Positions 1 through 11,808 of a DNA stretch of 64,000 bases are shown in pieces. This DNA comes from Loxodes magnus (taxonomy: Eukaryota > Ciliophora > Karyorelictea > Loxodida > Loxodidae), in assembly GCA_946699065.1 (NCBI GenBank), contig CAMPDV010000023.1:124001-188000 (forward strand), given 5' to 3'. Each line of letters opens with the position of its first letter. The first letter of the stretch is position 1. The notes under the pieces are model-generated. The model was not told where the DNA came from. It did no database searches and saw only the letters and a program-made list of their open reading frames with translations. A program made the translations under genes and the position numbers.

Positions 1-443
1 AAGCCTGAATAAATTTCTACTCCCAATTCTTCAGCTTTTTTACTAAGCCATCTACACATTTCTCCTAATGAAATAATATAATTTCCATGATTGTTTAGCA
101 CTGGAGGTAATGCTTACTAGGGTACTTCTAGGTAAGAATCTTGAGATAATCAATAAAAGTGCTCACTAGTAACTTCTTATTTAACTGGACAAGTTTCATC
201 TTTTTTCCAGTTAGGCATTATTTCACTAAGATAGGTGGGTTAGAAGCAGCATCCAGAAATAATATGTGAACCTACTTCTGCACCCTTTTCCACAATCAAG
301 ACATTAAGATCAGGAGCTAGCTGTTTAAGTTTTATAGCAGAAGAAAGTCCAGCAGGACCAGCTCCAACAATACATACGTCAACTTGAACGGATTCTCTAG
401 CCTAAGTAAATAATCTAATAAGTCGACGGCTTTATTTAAGCAT
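1..443 (-). CDS. ETFDH: Electron transfer flavoprotein-ubiquinone oxidoreductase, N-terminal part
   Basis: ETF-QO passes electrons from electron transfer flavoprotein to ubiquinone at the inner mitochondrial membrane during fatty-acid and amino-acid oxidation. The 147 codons present start at ATG 443-441 with a basic amphipathic leader (MLKQSRRLIRLFTQARES) that looks like a mitochondrial presequence. The FAD-binding Rossmann motif VDVCIVGAGPAGLSSAIKL follows, then IVEKGAEVGSHIISG and, near the window edge, GNYIISLGEMCRWL and KKAEELGVEIYSGF, all characteristic of the family. Gln at conserved spacing is written TAA/TAG, and one Trp (HFYWLSQDS) is TGA. The gene runs off the left edge, so the substrate-binding, iron-sulfur and membrane parts are not visible. 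No intron is needed in this part. Confidence 0.93.
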
Positions 444-1286
444 TTTTAAATTAGCAAAAATATTTTATCTATTAAACTTTCCCTTTAAGGGTATAATTAA
501 AGTCTAGCACTATTTTCATATTCTCTTTACACTTATAATCACTCTTATTATTTAAGTTTGATAGACACTTATCATCTAGCATCATTACTATACTAAGGTA
601 ATTAAAATTAATAGCAGTTTTATATTATTCCTACTAGATTAGTTTTATTATTAAAGCAAAGCTCTAACTTAATTAGCTACTTTTTGCTTCATTTGAATAT
701 CTTGAATAGGCAATAGGATATTTAAAAGCAACTAAAGGGTTACAAATTAGTTAGGATAGTCATTAACTAAGGCAATTAGTTATATATAATGCTCAAATAT
801 AGTTAATCAGGTATAAATGTACTTGCTTAAACTTATAATTATCTTATATTTTATAGCGCTTCAATAACTTCTGTTTTAGTAGATTAGCATAAACATAGTA
901 AATCATATTAAATGCATCTTTATTATTTATAACTAGTTAGCTTTTATTTAATCCTTATCACTGCTTAAAAAATATAAACATTTGCTCAAAAGAGAGCAAG
1001 ATAGTCTCCTTAAAAATGACAAAATTCACTATTAAATTTGCTTAAAATAGCTGAGAGTTAAAGAATGCAAATTTTGATTTGAACATTAGAGGGTATTCAA
1101 CTATTGTCCCTATATAGCTCTTATTCGTTTATACTGCTTTTGCTCTATCATAGCAACTTTAACTAAAAAGATATAAAATTTGGTTATTTAGAAGCGTTTA
1201 GAGGAGAAAAGTTAGATAGTAATATACAATAATGGGAATTAGTTATTCTTTCTAATTAAAAATTAATTTTATTTAAATTACTTTTT
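444..1286. other. Intergenic, no gene seen
   Basis: This 843-bp AT-rich stretch lies between the ETF-QO start and the stop of the next minus-strand gene. I see no conserved protein frame, RNA gene or long repeat. It must hold the ETF-QO promoter, but no motif is recognisable. Confidence 0.6.
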
Positions 1287-2147
1287 TCAGATTAACTCTT
1301 GCTTCTCATTTTTCAAATAAGCGGTACAATTAGTCATTATATTTGCATATTTTTCTTAAAATCTTTCTTTTTATCTTTTTTTGTAGTCTGATAGTGCTCA
1401 GTTTATCTATTCTTCAGTGTATCCAAAAAGTTCTTGCATTTCATCTGAAATAAAGCAGCTTATATATGCAATACTTTCTTCAACTACTGAGTTTATATTG
1501 TTCATTAGTTCAGTTTTTAGGAAAATTTTAGGTTTTTCTTCAATGCAAAGTTCTTGCATTCTCTTACATTAAAAATCCAGTAAAGATTCAATTTGTAGTT
1601 CAGTTACTTGAATTTGCATGAGAGAAAGATCAGAAGAAAAAACTAAAGCGTTAGTCATTTTTTATAATCCTTTCTTTACTTCTTCAGCACTACCGAACAT
1701 TTATATCCAACCCTTGAATTAAGTGGTAGTGAAATCGAGATCTTTAAGAGCTTCTTTTAAAGCTTCATCCACACTAGTTTATTAAAGCCTGCTAAATTCT
1801 TTAATGGTTTTTCTGTAATTTTCATCATCTACTTTAAAGAATTTTTTCCTTTAAGAGTAATAAGAAGGTTTAATAAGTCTCATTTTTCCTTTTACCTTAG
1901 TTTGAGCTAAATCTAATACATTTAAGAGATTTTGCCTTTAACTTGAAGTAGGAGATTGAGGGTTTTGCTTCTGATCTTTTTCCAATTGCTCTATTAACTT
2001 TTTGGAAATCTTCTCAGCATTAGTTTCAATTTTTTGCTTTTATGGTTTCTTGATAGGTCTTGTAAGCCAGTAAACCAAAGCAGCAACTGCCACTCCTAGC
2101 GAGATTCCCAAGAATATTTAATTTTCTCTGGATTTCACTTTAAACAT
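1287..2147 (-). CDS. Membrane-anchored protein of unknown function (286 aa)
   Basis: Unbroken frame from ATG 2147-2145 to TGA 1289-1287. Near the N-terminus is one clear membrane segment (residues ~10-27, LGISLGVAVAALVYWL) followed by basic residues (TRPIKKPQKQK), as in a signal-anchored protein facing the cytosol. The rest is a charged helical region with repeated Lys/Glu/Gln and no motif I recognise. An in-frame TGA at codon ~249 (EEQINWALSDYKKR) is read as Trp because the frame stays protein-like for 38 more codons, including QEKYANIMTNCTAYL, before the chosen TGA; stopping at the first TGA would give 248 aa. The short N-terminal anchor and helical body loosely recall peroxisomal or mitochondrial outer-membrane proteins such as PEX3, but no PEX3 motif is visible, so no function is assigned. 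Confidence 0.75.
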
Positions 2148-2672
2148 TAATATAAAACTCTAACATTAACTTAAACTTTAATGGACATAATACTCCTCCA
2201 ACTTACTATCCACTATCTACCTAGCCACTCTATTCTTCGCTTTTTATAATTCAGGAATGAGTCAAAGAATAAGTCTAATTATATAAAAAATAATCCCTTT
2301 AAGGAGAATCTAAAATGCCTTGCAGTTTACTAGCTAAATATCAATTAAGCTTTATCTCTTTTTTATGTATTTTGAGACTATAAAAGAAAAAACTTTAGCA
2401 AAGCTAGAAAGTTTGAATGACATTACTAAAATAGGCAAAGTAACGTAAAATTAAATATTTGCCTTTCAAATGATTCTTTTAATAAGGCAAATAAAACTCT
2501 TAAAAACTAAAGATTAAAGCAAAATTTGATTTAAATAAGGGGTATTTTAAATAATCTATAGTAATAGTAAAGATTATAATAGATAGTGCTTAAACTGCTG
2601 TAAGCATAGGTATTGAGATTATAATAAGCCTGTTTAAATTATTTAAAAGAGGATTAAGAATAAATTATTAAA
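2148..2672. other. Intergenic between divergent genes
   Basis: This 525-bp AT-rich region separates the minus-strand anchor protein from the plus-strand small ORF. It probably holds both promoters, but no motif can be named. Confidence 0.5.
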
Positions 2673-2958
2673 ATGGGAGTTGATTGCAGCAAACATTTTT
2701 ATATGGACTAATACTTGTATAAAAAAGCAGAAGTTCGTCAAATTAAGCAGTATTAGAAATAAGCACGTGTTTCAGTTAATACTGAGAGAAAAATAAGTCC
2801 GATTGATCGTAAAGCTTCGAATACGGAGAGAGAAAGTCTTTAAAGAACTTGATATAATGTGAAAATTTATAATGGATCTAGGTCTGAAAGGAAAAAAACT
2901 AATCATGATGAAGAAAATAATAAAGTTGCTTCAAGCTCAGTAAGATTGTCATACATGA
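2673..2958 (+). CDS. Small putative N-myristoylated protein
   Basis: A short basic protein begins at ATG 2673 with MGVDCSKHFYMDQYLYKKAE. Gly2 plus Cys5 and Ser6 fit an N-myristoylation/palmitoylation signal, so a membrane-associated peripheral protein is possible. The rest is rich in Arg, Lys, Ser and Gln and has no domain. The 3' end is uncertain. The first in-frame TGA (2850-2852) would give 59 codons. If that TGA is Trp, the frame stays open for long unless a 16-nt GT...AG intron (2925-2940) is removed, after which TGA 2956-2958 ends an 89-aa protein. Its GTTGC donor is unlike the GTAA(G) donors elsewhere, so I give the longer version only as the more interesting option. Confidence 0.42.
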
Positions 2959-3914
2959 GGTTCTAAATAACTGTTTTATTTAGTTGGGAATTATAATGTT
3001 CTTTACTAATTTTCATATTCAAACCTATTATTTAAGGGCTAGCTAAGCAAATATCTTTTATAATTTACCCTTATATTAGGCAATAATCTACTTATATTTC
3101 AATTTCAAAATTTTTATCAACATAAATAATCGAATACTAGTAGATAAAAATAGCTAAAATAGAAATTGTTTTTTATCCTTTTTAAATGAATATTCATTAA
3201 ACTTTATAAAAATAGACTTGCATGTTATTAAAGTTAGCATGCTTACAATAAAGAAATACAAATAAAATGCTAAAAATTAAAAAAACACTAATCAGTTTAT
3301 TTAAAAAGGTAAATTAGCTTGACTGCATGTAATACTATTTCTTCTATTGATTACTTTATTATTTTTAATTTATTAGTTATATTTGCTATTTACTAAATAA
3401 ACACTTATTCTTTATTTATACTAGAATTACTAAAGCTTATATTTTTAATTTAAGCAGGATGCATTATAAGAAGTTTATGAGTGCACTTATTTAAAATATT
3501 AGAGATATAATAAAGAAAGCTTATATAGTTAGTACTACTATAAATGCTTAAATATAAAGGATTTTGCTTCTATTAATTCGTATTAAAGTTACCTTACTAG
3601 TGCAAATCATTTCTTTTGAGTTACTATATCATTAACCGTTTTTTAGAGTCAAGCTCATTTAAATTGAATCTAGTAAATAGGTTTTAGCTTTTCTTTAAAG
3701 TAGTTTTTGTAATAATCAGTTAAGATCTAATTATTTACTAAACAGCTGAAGATGCATAAAGGAAATTCCCATCTAGTTAGCTTTAAACTAAGACTTTAAA
3801 TATTTTATTACTTTTGACTCTTAAACCTTAATTTGTACTATAAAAGAGCTTTGAATTAGATTTAAAGAATGGTAAATAAATATAAGAGTAAACAAGTAGA
3901 TTTAAATTAAATAG
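2959..3914. other. Intergenic, no gene seen
   Basis: This stretch is about 24% GC and made of TAA/TTA-rich words. No convincing coding frame, RNA gene or repeat was found. Confidence 0.6.
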
Positions 3915-5020
3915 ATGATAAGAATAATTTGTATAGGTAAAACCGTAGAAATTAATGACTAACTACTAGCAAAGAATGTAATATCTCTTGATTCTTCTAT
4001 CGCCAAACTGATTCCTGCCTTAGATTTAGCTTAGAAGGAAAAACTGTATAACTTAGCTACAGAATTATCCAACTAGCTTAGATTATGTGAACTATACTTT
4101 GAAGGACTTTTAGTTCTGGATCTTTGTGAAAGTGGTAAAATCTTGAACTGCTTTAAAGAGAAATATATGCTAAACAGTGGATTTTACGAGCTGTAGTAAT
4201 ACTATCATATTTTAGAGAATTGTAGCAAGAATAAAAGAGACTGAGAGTTCTTCGCTAATAAGAAGTTTCTAGAAGCTTACATGAATTTTAATTTTAAGAA
4301 GGCTAGTAAGATCCTAGTTCAGTATCTCTTTTAAGTAGATTTTTTAATAGATCACATTTTTATAGAGATGATAATGCATCTTCTAAACAATATGAACGAA
4401 TTCTACTATTGCTTTAGAATCTATGAGGAAAACATTAAGTCTAACAGAATTCATATTTATAACTTCTCTAGAGAGTAACTATACAGAATTGAACTTGAAA
4501 AATCAATAGCTCTAGTGTATCTAACTAACTACTTTAAGGAAATTTTTAATTAGTTGAACCAAATTTTGATTTATAATAACTAAGATCTAAAGTGAAGAAC
4601 TCACTATGCTTATTCACTTTTATTTATGAAGCAGAATAATTATGATAACAGCTTAAAGCATTATATGCTACTAGATAAGCACTTTTAATTAATAGATTAA
4701 CATGAGTAAAAAAACCTTCAATTTTAACTAGGAAAGTAATGAGGCTTAAGTTCAATGTGGTTTGAAAGGAAAAACATTTTATGAATTAAAAAGAAATGCC
4801 ATTCATAGTATGGACATATTGATTCCCCAGAATATAAAGAAAAGCTAAGAAAAGTTATGTACTGGTTTGATGATCAAGACAGCTTATGACTTACTTTTTA
4901 TCTGCTAACTTCTAAATATTTTGTATTTATTCAAAGCTCAAATGCAACTAATCCCAGTTCTAAAATTCCAAAGAGTTCAAATTTATATTATCATCAATCA
5001 ATATCTTATAACAATTATGA
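3915..5020 (+). CDS. Uncharacterised helical protein (about 363 aa)
   Basis: ATG 3915 opens a clearly protein-like frame (MIRIICIGKTVEINDQ, then LYRIELEKSIALVYLTN and KEKLRKVMYWFDDQD). Its composition is charged and Leu/Ile-rich with regular helical spacing, possibly TPR-like, but no family is recognised. Several TGA codons are read as Trp, in the contexts KRDWEFF, QDLKWRTHY, GKQWGLSS, NILWIKKK and DSLWLTFY, and some lie next to TGG Trp. The frame has no TGA stop nearby unless a short intron is removed after SKYF: GT at 4923 to AG at 4936 (14 nt) or 4957 (35 nt). Either joins the frame to TGA 5018-5020. The choice between them, and the start, are inferred. Confidence 0.7.
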
Positions 5021-6556
5021 GTAAATAGCTTCAATTAGCACTAGATAATAAAAATAATTCCTATAAGAATGTAAGTCTGCTAATATATAAACCGTTATCT
5101 CTTATAATTAATTTCTTATTAAAGTTAGTAACTAAATAACTAAAGTTCTAAGAATTCCATTAATGATATTAAGCTAATAAGTATAAGGACTTTATAAGAT
5201 AGAATGTATTTATTTATAACTGTATAACAATTAATTAAGCAAACCTAGTATTTTGTTTCTTTTATTAAAATAGTCACTATTTAATAAATTAAGCTCTAAT
5301 AATATTTTAGCCTTACTATTTTCCCTATTATTTTATAGTTCTAATGTTAATTATTCTGCTTAGTAAGTTTTAATTTTAAGAAACTCTATTATCTTAACTA
5401 GCAAAATCTAGTCCTTTTGAAGTAAATAAGTAATTAACTTTTGATATAGTTGTTGAATATTATCTCTCTTGCTATTAGTCTAATTGTATGCTTTCTGTTT
5501 AAAAACAGTGCTTGAATATAATGGAAGTACTATTTTTATAAAGGTAAAATAATTTAAATATTATCCCTATATTCTAATTTTATATCTTTAGTGCTAGTAA
5601 ACTTAATAGTAATTAAGATATAAGTTTAAATATCTAATACATGCTAGATGGATTCTAAGCTGCTAAAAGAAGTCCTTTAGTCTGTTTCTTGCTTTATGAA
5701 TTATTATTTATTTTCTTACCCAAATATTCTATTCTAATCCTGTAAGACTCAACTATCTTTTCTTCATTATACAACTAGGCTTTTCATTTAGTTTTCTAGC
5801 AGATAGAAGAATATAAGATTAAATAGCAAAATAGAGTATATTAATAGTATAAGGAAATATTAAATCATAAATCTAATTCTGATTTTAATGATTTATAGTA
5901 TCGGATTCCTTTCAAATTAGGTATTGTATTAGCTTAGTGTAATCTTAATCTATAGTAGCGTTTGTTCGTTATAAAAGGCTTCAATTTTAATTATTTGAAT
6001 ACCAATATCATTTCTATGGCTTTCCTACTCTAAATATTAGTCAGACTACCTAACTAAATAGAAATGCTTTACATAGCTATTCTATTTATTAGTATGCTAA
6101 TTATTTCATCAGCTAAGAGATTAGCCATTAATGCCTTTGTTATAACGGAGTAGCTTTAAGCTAAGTTTAGTAAGGAGAAGTTTAGATTTGAAATGCTAAT
6201 AAAGAATCCTTTTTAATAATATAAAAGTATAGATAAATATATTACAAACTTAATCTATAAGAAGTACTCTGCTATATGGCTATATAAGCTAAGTATAGAA
6301 GTTAGAAATCATCTTAGTACTTAATTACATAAGGCTAATACTTAAATAATTAAGTAAGCTAAACTGCTTATTTTCCTGCTCTTTATTACTAAAAGCCCTC
6401 AAAAGATTAAAGTGATAGTCTAATTGTTTAATTGGATAGACAAATAAGTAGATTATAAAGGGTAAGTATCTAATTATAGGTTAATAGGATGAGTTGGATA
6501 TAACAGACTCAATGAAACAATTAAATAATTTTATTTCATTAAAACTAAATTAAAAA
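5021..6556. other. Long intergenic region upstream of the AGC kinase
   Basis: These 1.5 kb hold no recognisable gene. A TGA-poor frame on the plus strand around 5760-6420 reads like protein, but so does the opposite strand, and neither shows a conserved motif. I treat it as chance openness or a decayed gene. Confidence 0.5.
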
Positions 6557-9500
6557 ATGGGTACCAGTATAGGACTTTAGACATCAAGTGAAACTAGCAA
6601 TTAAATGCTTCAAAAAAAATACCGAAGTCAGAAACAAAAACATTAGTAGTAGCCTTTAAATCTTTCAAAAAGGTTAAATATTGAAATAGCAGAACCAGGT
6701 TAAACTATTAGATTCCTTGAAATTTAAGTTCCAGACTCTAGTTTAACTTGTGGTTGATTATTGAGTGAAGTAATAAGAAGGCATTAAGAAAGAGCTAAAA
6801 CGAAACTACCAATTGTAACTTTAAAAACTAAGTCTAACAATGAAATTCTAGATTATATGTTGTTAATGTTTGACAGACCAATTTAACCTTTAGCTGATGG
6901 CGAAATTTTATAAGCTGTTTTTGCTGAATATGTCGAAAATTAGCAAATGATGGCTTTATTTGAGCCTATTAAAGTAATAGGAAAAGGAGGGTTTAGCAAA
7001 GTAATCTAAGTTAGGAAGAAAGATTCAGGAAGAATTTATGCGATGAAAATTATTAATAAGGATTTCATCATTTAAGAGGATAAAGTCAATTAGATCATGA
7101 GTGAGCGAAGAATCATTGAAAAACTTAATAATCCATTTATTGTAAAACTTAGATGAGCATTTCAGTCTGTAAGTTTTTAACCGAATATAGAGAAAAGATT
7201 TACATTTAGTCTTAGATTTTTGCCCAGGTGGAGAACTGTTTTTCCACTTGCATAATATAGGAAGATTAACAGAAGATTAATCGAGATTCTATTTCTCTGA
7301 AATTCTTCTTGGACTAGAGTACATTCATAATAATAATATTATTTATCGTGACTTAAAGCCTGAAAATATCTTATTGGATATAGATGGTCATATCAAGTTA
7401 ACTGATTTTGGCCTTTCTAAAGATAACATGCCTAGAAGTAAACGAACCAATTCATTTTGCGGAAGTCCTGAGTATATGTCCCCAGAGATGTTAAAAGGAT
7501 TAGGTCATAGCAGAAGCGTTGACTTCTATAGCTTAGGAGCATTACTTTATGAAATGCTTACAGGATTACCTCCTTTATATGATAGAAATCGCGAAATTAT
7601 GTATCATAATATTCAAAACCAAGAAGTTAAATTTCCTTCTTTCGTTTCTTAGTCAGCTAAAAGTTTGATTGCTTAATTATTAATAAAAGAACCTGAAAAA
7701 AGAATGGGAAGTTTGAGAGGCATTTAAGAAATCAAAGATCACCCATGATGCACTCCTATTAATTGGTAATAAATAGCTTTGAAAAAGCAGCTTCCTCCTT
7801 TCAGGCCTAATTTACGCAAATCAAATTTCGATATAGAATATTTGTAAATGCCTCTTGATATTGATCCTGAGAGCTATTTAGAACATAACAACACTTATTA
7901 TACTTGCTTCAGTGGATTTGAGTTTTAAGATGAACATGAATAAAAGCTTTCTAAAGCATTATTAGAAAGAACTCCAAGAATGTCAACTAACAAATGCTAG
8001 ATGGGAATTGGAGAGGCAAGTACAGCGATGTCAAGCTTTAATAGTAAATTAACTCACTCAAATGATATTTAATCAAATGAAAGATCGGAAGTTTAAGATC
8101 CTTCAGGTAATTTTCTGCTAATATTTAGAAGAAGATACGACAAATATAGTAGGCATCATGTAGAAATTCCCCTCTTAGGAAAATATAGACGTTAATTACT
8201 GCTCTTCTCCAGAAGATATGAAACTCTAGATAAAAAATTAGCAACATTTTTAAATTTAATTATTGGAAAGCAAGAAGCAATCCAAGCAAAATAGCAATCT
8301 TTAATAAGATACATATTCATAAAAGCAGAGCAGCCAACAAAGCACTTCTTCACAGAAGAATGAAATGGAGGTAGATGATATAACTAAAAGTGATGCTTAA
8401 AGCTTTACAATGGACTATGAATCGAAGAACGATATTTCAGATTATTAGTCAGAAGCTGATTATATACCTAATAAAAATAAATGAATGTTCAGCTCTTTTA
8501 AACAAAGACAAAATCCTCCTTCTCATAACGCTTTAGAAATGAATATTAAGAATGCAAAGCCAGCTAAATTTTTAAACGAGGAGGCATATTAATCTTAGAA
8601 AAAAAATAAAATGAGCGAAGTTGAGCTCAGACAAAGTTTGGATTTTCCAAAGGATAATAACCATTAAAATAATCAATTTAGATAGCTTAAGAAAAAGAAA
8701 ACCGAGAATTATGATAAGAAAAGTTAAAAAATACTAAAGAATATCTAGAAATGCTAGGAAGATTATCCTCTATCTGAAGAGGAAATTATCCCAAGTGAAG
8801 AATTCACTTAAAACAAATCCATTACACCAAATGAATTTAATGTAATGAAACCTGGATCACTAGAAGAAAAAATGAAGTTGATATAGACTCCTCCTCCTGA
8901 AATTAATTTCCAAGCACACTCTTTAAAGCTTTCCAATAAAATGCGACGAAAGCGAGGAACTGTTTAGAAAGTTTCAGTAGAAGTACAGACAGATCATTCT
9001 TTTATCTAAGAGCAGAAGTTAAGGAAATTAAAATAAAAGTTAGAAAAAGAATAAAATTTTCAAGCTGAGTAAAACTAAATAATTCAAGAATCAGCTAAAA
9101 TAAAGAAGTTTTCTTAGCAAAGAATGAATAAACCTTTTTAGACTTCTATCAATTTTATGCAACAGAGTTAAGTTTCTTAGTAAGATAAATTAATTCAAGA
9201 AAAAACTCCAAAAATACCGATTAAAGCATCTCACATGCATCCTAGATAATTAGAAATTCAAAGCTAAAACTAGCAAAAGGAATAAGTAGAAATTTAAGTG
9301 TTCACAAATTATGTTTAAAATACAGATTTAATAGAAATGAAATCTAATAACGAACTTGAACCAAAAAATAACAGAAAAGAATAGGATTTTCAAGAAATTT
9401 TGTCTAAATAGAGCTTGAACGATTTTTCATAAGATAATAAGAAATAATAAAATGAATAAGAATACAATTCTGTAATAAAGTAGTATTAGCAAGTTTCGTA

Positions 9501-9873
9501 ATCTCCTTTTGAAAAAAATAGTTGTACACCTAATTAGCTAATTAAAACATCTATAGATATTAATACTTCTTCTAATAGCAACACCACAAGTAAAGTTTCT
9601 ACTTAATCTTTTATTCAGTCATCAAATATAAAAGAAATGCAGTCCATTATGTAGAAGTAATAAAGATACAAAGGAAAATACATCAGAAAAGCTAGTGCTT
9701 GTATACCACATACTTAGAACCAAGAAAAAAATCAGGAAAATGGACTTTTAGAAATATAAAAACGACTGAATTAAACGAAAGTTAAAGATGGAAAATTAGT
9801 GAATGTCTAAAGACAGCAACCTTAGGATTTTCCAATAAAAAATAAGGTGGTGTATAGAAGAAATCACAATTGA
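6557..9873 (+). CDS. AGC-family serine/threonine kinase with long Gln-rich tail
   Basis: A 1,090-aa protein kinase in three exons. MGTSIG at the start could be N-myristoylated. The catalytic domain spans about residues 138-400 and has every core motif: Gly loop GKGGFSKV, AMK lysine (~K164), YRDLKPEN with catalytic D258, DFG D276, and the AGC activation segment SFCGSPEYMSPE. The AGC tail has LDIDPESYLEHNNTYY and a hydrophobic motif CFSGFEF whose Glu sits where the regulatory phospho-Ser/Thr usually is. About 600 residues of Gln/Lys/Ser-rich, probably disordered sequence follow, much of the Gln written TAA/TAG. The only in-frame TGA (NKWMFSS) is Trp; the stop is TGA 9871-9873. Introns at 7169-7190 and 8107-8128 restore the frame exactly. 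S6K, AKT, PKG and related classes are possible. Confidence 0.95.
7169..7190 (+). other. 22-nt intron 1 of the AGC kinase
   Basis: It starts GTAAGTTTTT and ends GAATATAG, with an internal TTTTTAAC. Removing it joins KLRWAFQS to RKDLHLVLDFCPGGE, restoring the uninterrupted kinase N-lobe to C-lobe hinge. Confidence 0.93.
8107..8128 (+). other. 22-nt intron 2 of the AGC kinase
   Basis: It starts GTAATTTTC and ends AATATTTAG, with an internal GCTAAT. Removing it joins the catalytic part (...VQDPS) to a tail that stays open for about 580 codons; without removal the frame reaches TGA codons quickly. Confidence 0.88.
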
Positions 9874-11205
9874 TTAAAATTCCTCTGTTTTTATTATGAA
9901 CTTTATTCTAATTTAAATATACTTGAGTTATTATACTGATTTTATTTCAAAAGGAACCATTTCTATCACTATTAAAACATAAGCATTTTAAGTATATAAA
10001 AAAATCATCCTTAAAATTAGTATCCTATAGTATATCCAAACTAATTTAGAAAACTTAAAGATAAAAAGTTGTAAAGTGTCTATATTTATTTCCTCCTTTA
10101 CCTAGAAATCTAATTGTTTTTAATAAAATGTAAAAGGAACTTTAAATATAAATATTCTGAAGTTAATATAAAACTCTTGACTTATAGAATTGATTCTTCA
10201 ATTTTAAGATTAAATTATTAATCATCCCCTTAATAATATAAGTAATTTGGCTATTTTTTTGCTTAAAATAATTAGATAAAGTATAGTAAAATTATTATGT
10301 TTTATATCTAATATATGAAAGTAGTTAATCATAAGATGTGATTTTAGTACTTTTTTATATCTTTTTTAATGGAAAAAGATAAGCTAATTATTTATAATCA
10401 AAACTCTTCATTTTTCCTTTTTTCATCAAGTGTAAATATCAATCCTTAGCTTTTTTATCTTAAGTTTTAATTATTTCTCTAAGTAATTTAGTTGTTTCCT
10501 ATCAATGGAAAGAATGATAGATTTAACTTCTTTTATCGTTATAAAATAATTAATTGATGCGATATAGTTTATAGTTAATAAAATCTAGTCTAATAAAGAA
10601 AATTATTAGTTATAATAGCTAGCTAATTCATTTACATTTGGTCTTAATTATTAGATATTAAATTTGTAGTCTTTTCTTTCATTCTTTATACGTTATTAAA
10701 TTTTAAGTCTTTTATTGCTTTTATGAGGATGTATCGAATTTATTTCTTATATTTTTGATTTGTCTATACTTTAAGCAATTTTGTAAATGTTTCCATAGAT
10801 AAGTATGCATAAATACTAAGCTTTTTATATATAGCTTAGTAGATATTCATTGTATGAACTATTAAATAAGGTGCTTATAATAGCAAAGCTAAATTTAAAC
10901 TTTTATTGTATCAAAAACATTTGACAGTTAGATTGCCTATAAAAAAGCTTAGCATTAGTTATTTAATTTAAGCTCTAATAGATTAAAAGAGCTATTCTGG
11001 ATTCTATTTTATTAGTTCAGCTGTTAATATACAAAATAATATTAAGAAATAGTAATAGAATATAGAGTTAAATTAGCTATTTTAGAATCTGTTGGAGTTA
11101 GTTATTAGGATTACGAATGCTACTTTGAAGATATAATAAAGTAAATAGTTATTATAAGCATAAGACTAGTTGAGTTTATGTTTAAATTAAAAGTTAAATG
11201 TTTGA
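9874..11205. other. Intergenic between convergent kinase and RPS8
   Basis: These 1.33 kb of AT-rich DNA have no supported gene. Near 10819-10842 a short imperfect palindrome (CTAAGC...GCTTAG around an AT core) could form a small hairpin of unknown role. Confidence 0.5.
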
Positions 11206-11808
11206 TCACTTCTTCTTCTTTTCTAGTCTTCTCTTGTAAAATTCCAATTCAGTCCCTTCTAATATATAACTATCCGCTCTTCCAACTTATCCTGGTCTGG
11301 ATGAAACTCTGGCAAGAAGTCTTCCAGATTTGAATTGCTCCTCTACGAGTGGGTCTATGAATCTATCTTATTATCTTTTTTTTATTTCTTCGAGCTACTC
11401 TGGAGTTTTTTCAACTTCTTATTGATCTGTTTCCTTCTTTTTTCCTAGCTCGATTCCATAGTGTTGGAGATACCACTATTAGAAGGGATGTGCATCAATG
11501 ACGACAATAGTGCCCTTAGTAAGAGTCTGTGTTCTGACAAGTTCATTATTTGTCGCATTATAAACCACATCCAAAATTCTAGTCTTACGAGATATTGCTT
11601 CACTTGCCCAAACAGCGTTTCCGTGGTCTAAACGCATGGCTCTGTATTTTTTGTTTCCACCACGGCAGCGAACAACATGTACTCGCTCTTATCCAAGTTT
11701 AGTATTAGCTGGCTATCTTGCTTTCTCGTAAGCTCTCTTTTTTTAGTGGATTGGCATGCGTCCACCTGTTTTGCGTCTTTTGTGCCTTGAATCTCTACTT
11801 ATTCCCAT
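11206..11808 (-). CDS. RPS8: 40S ribosomal protein S8 (eS8)
   Basis: A cytosolic small-subunit ribosomal protein of 200 aa, close to the usual ~208. It starts [19 protein letters not shown] and carries the family signatures [65 protein letters not shown] and [13 protein letters not shown]. It is intronless and the best calibrator of the code: TAA/TAG stand at Gln positions (for example [15 protein letters not shown] and PFQQWYLQHYG), the end is TGA 11208-11206, and both Trp codons are TGG. Avoidance of TGA for Trp fits a highly expressed gene. The start is the only ATG before the conserved N-terminus. Confidence 0.98.

Noticed and set aside
5760..6420. Long TGA-poor frame on the plus strand
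   Set aside because: The reverse strand is equally open, no motif is present, and chance openness is common when only TGA stops.
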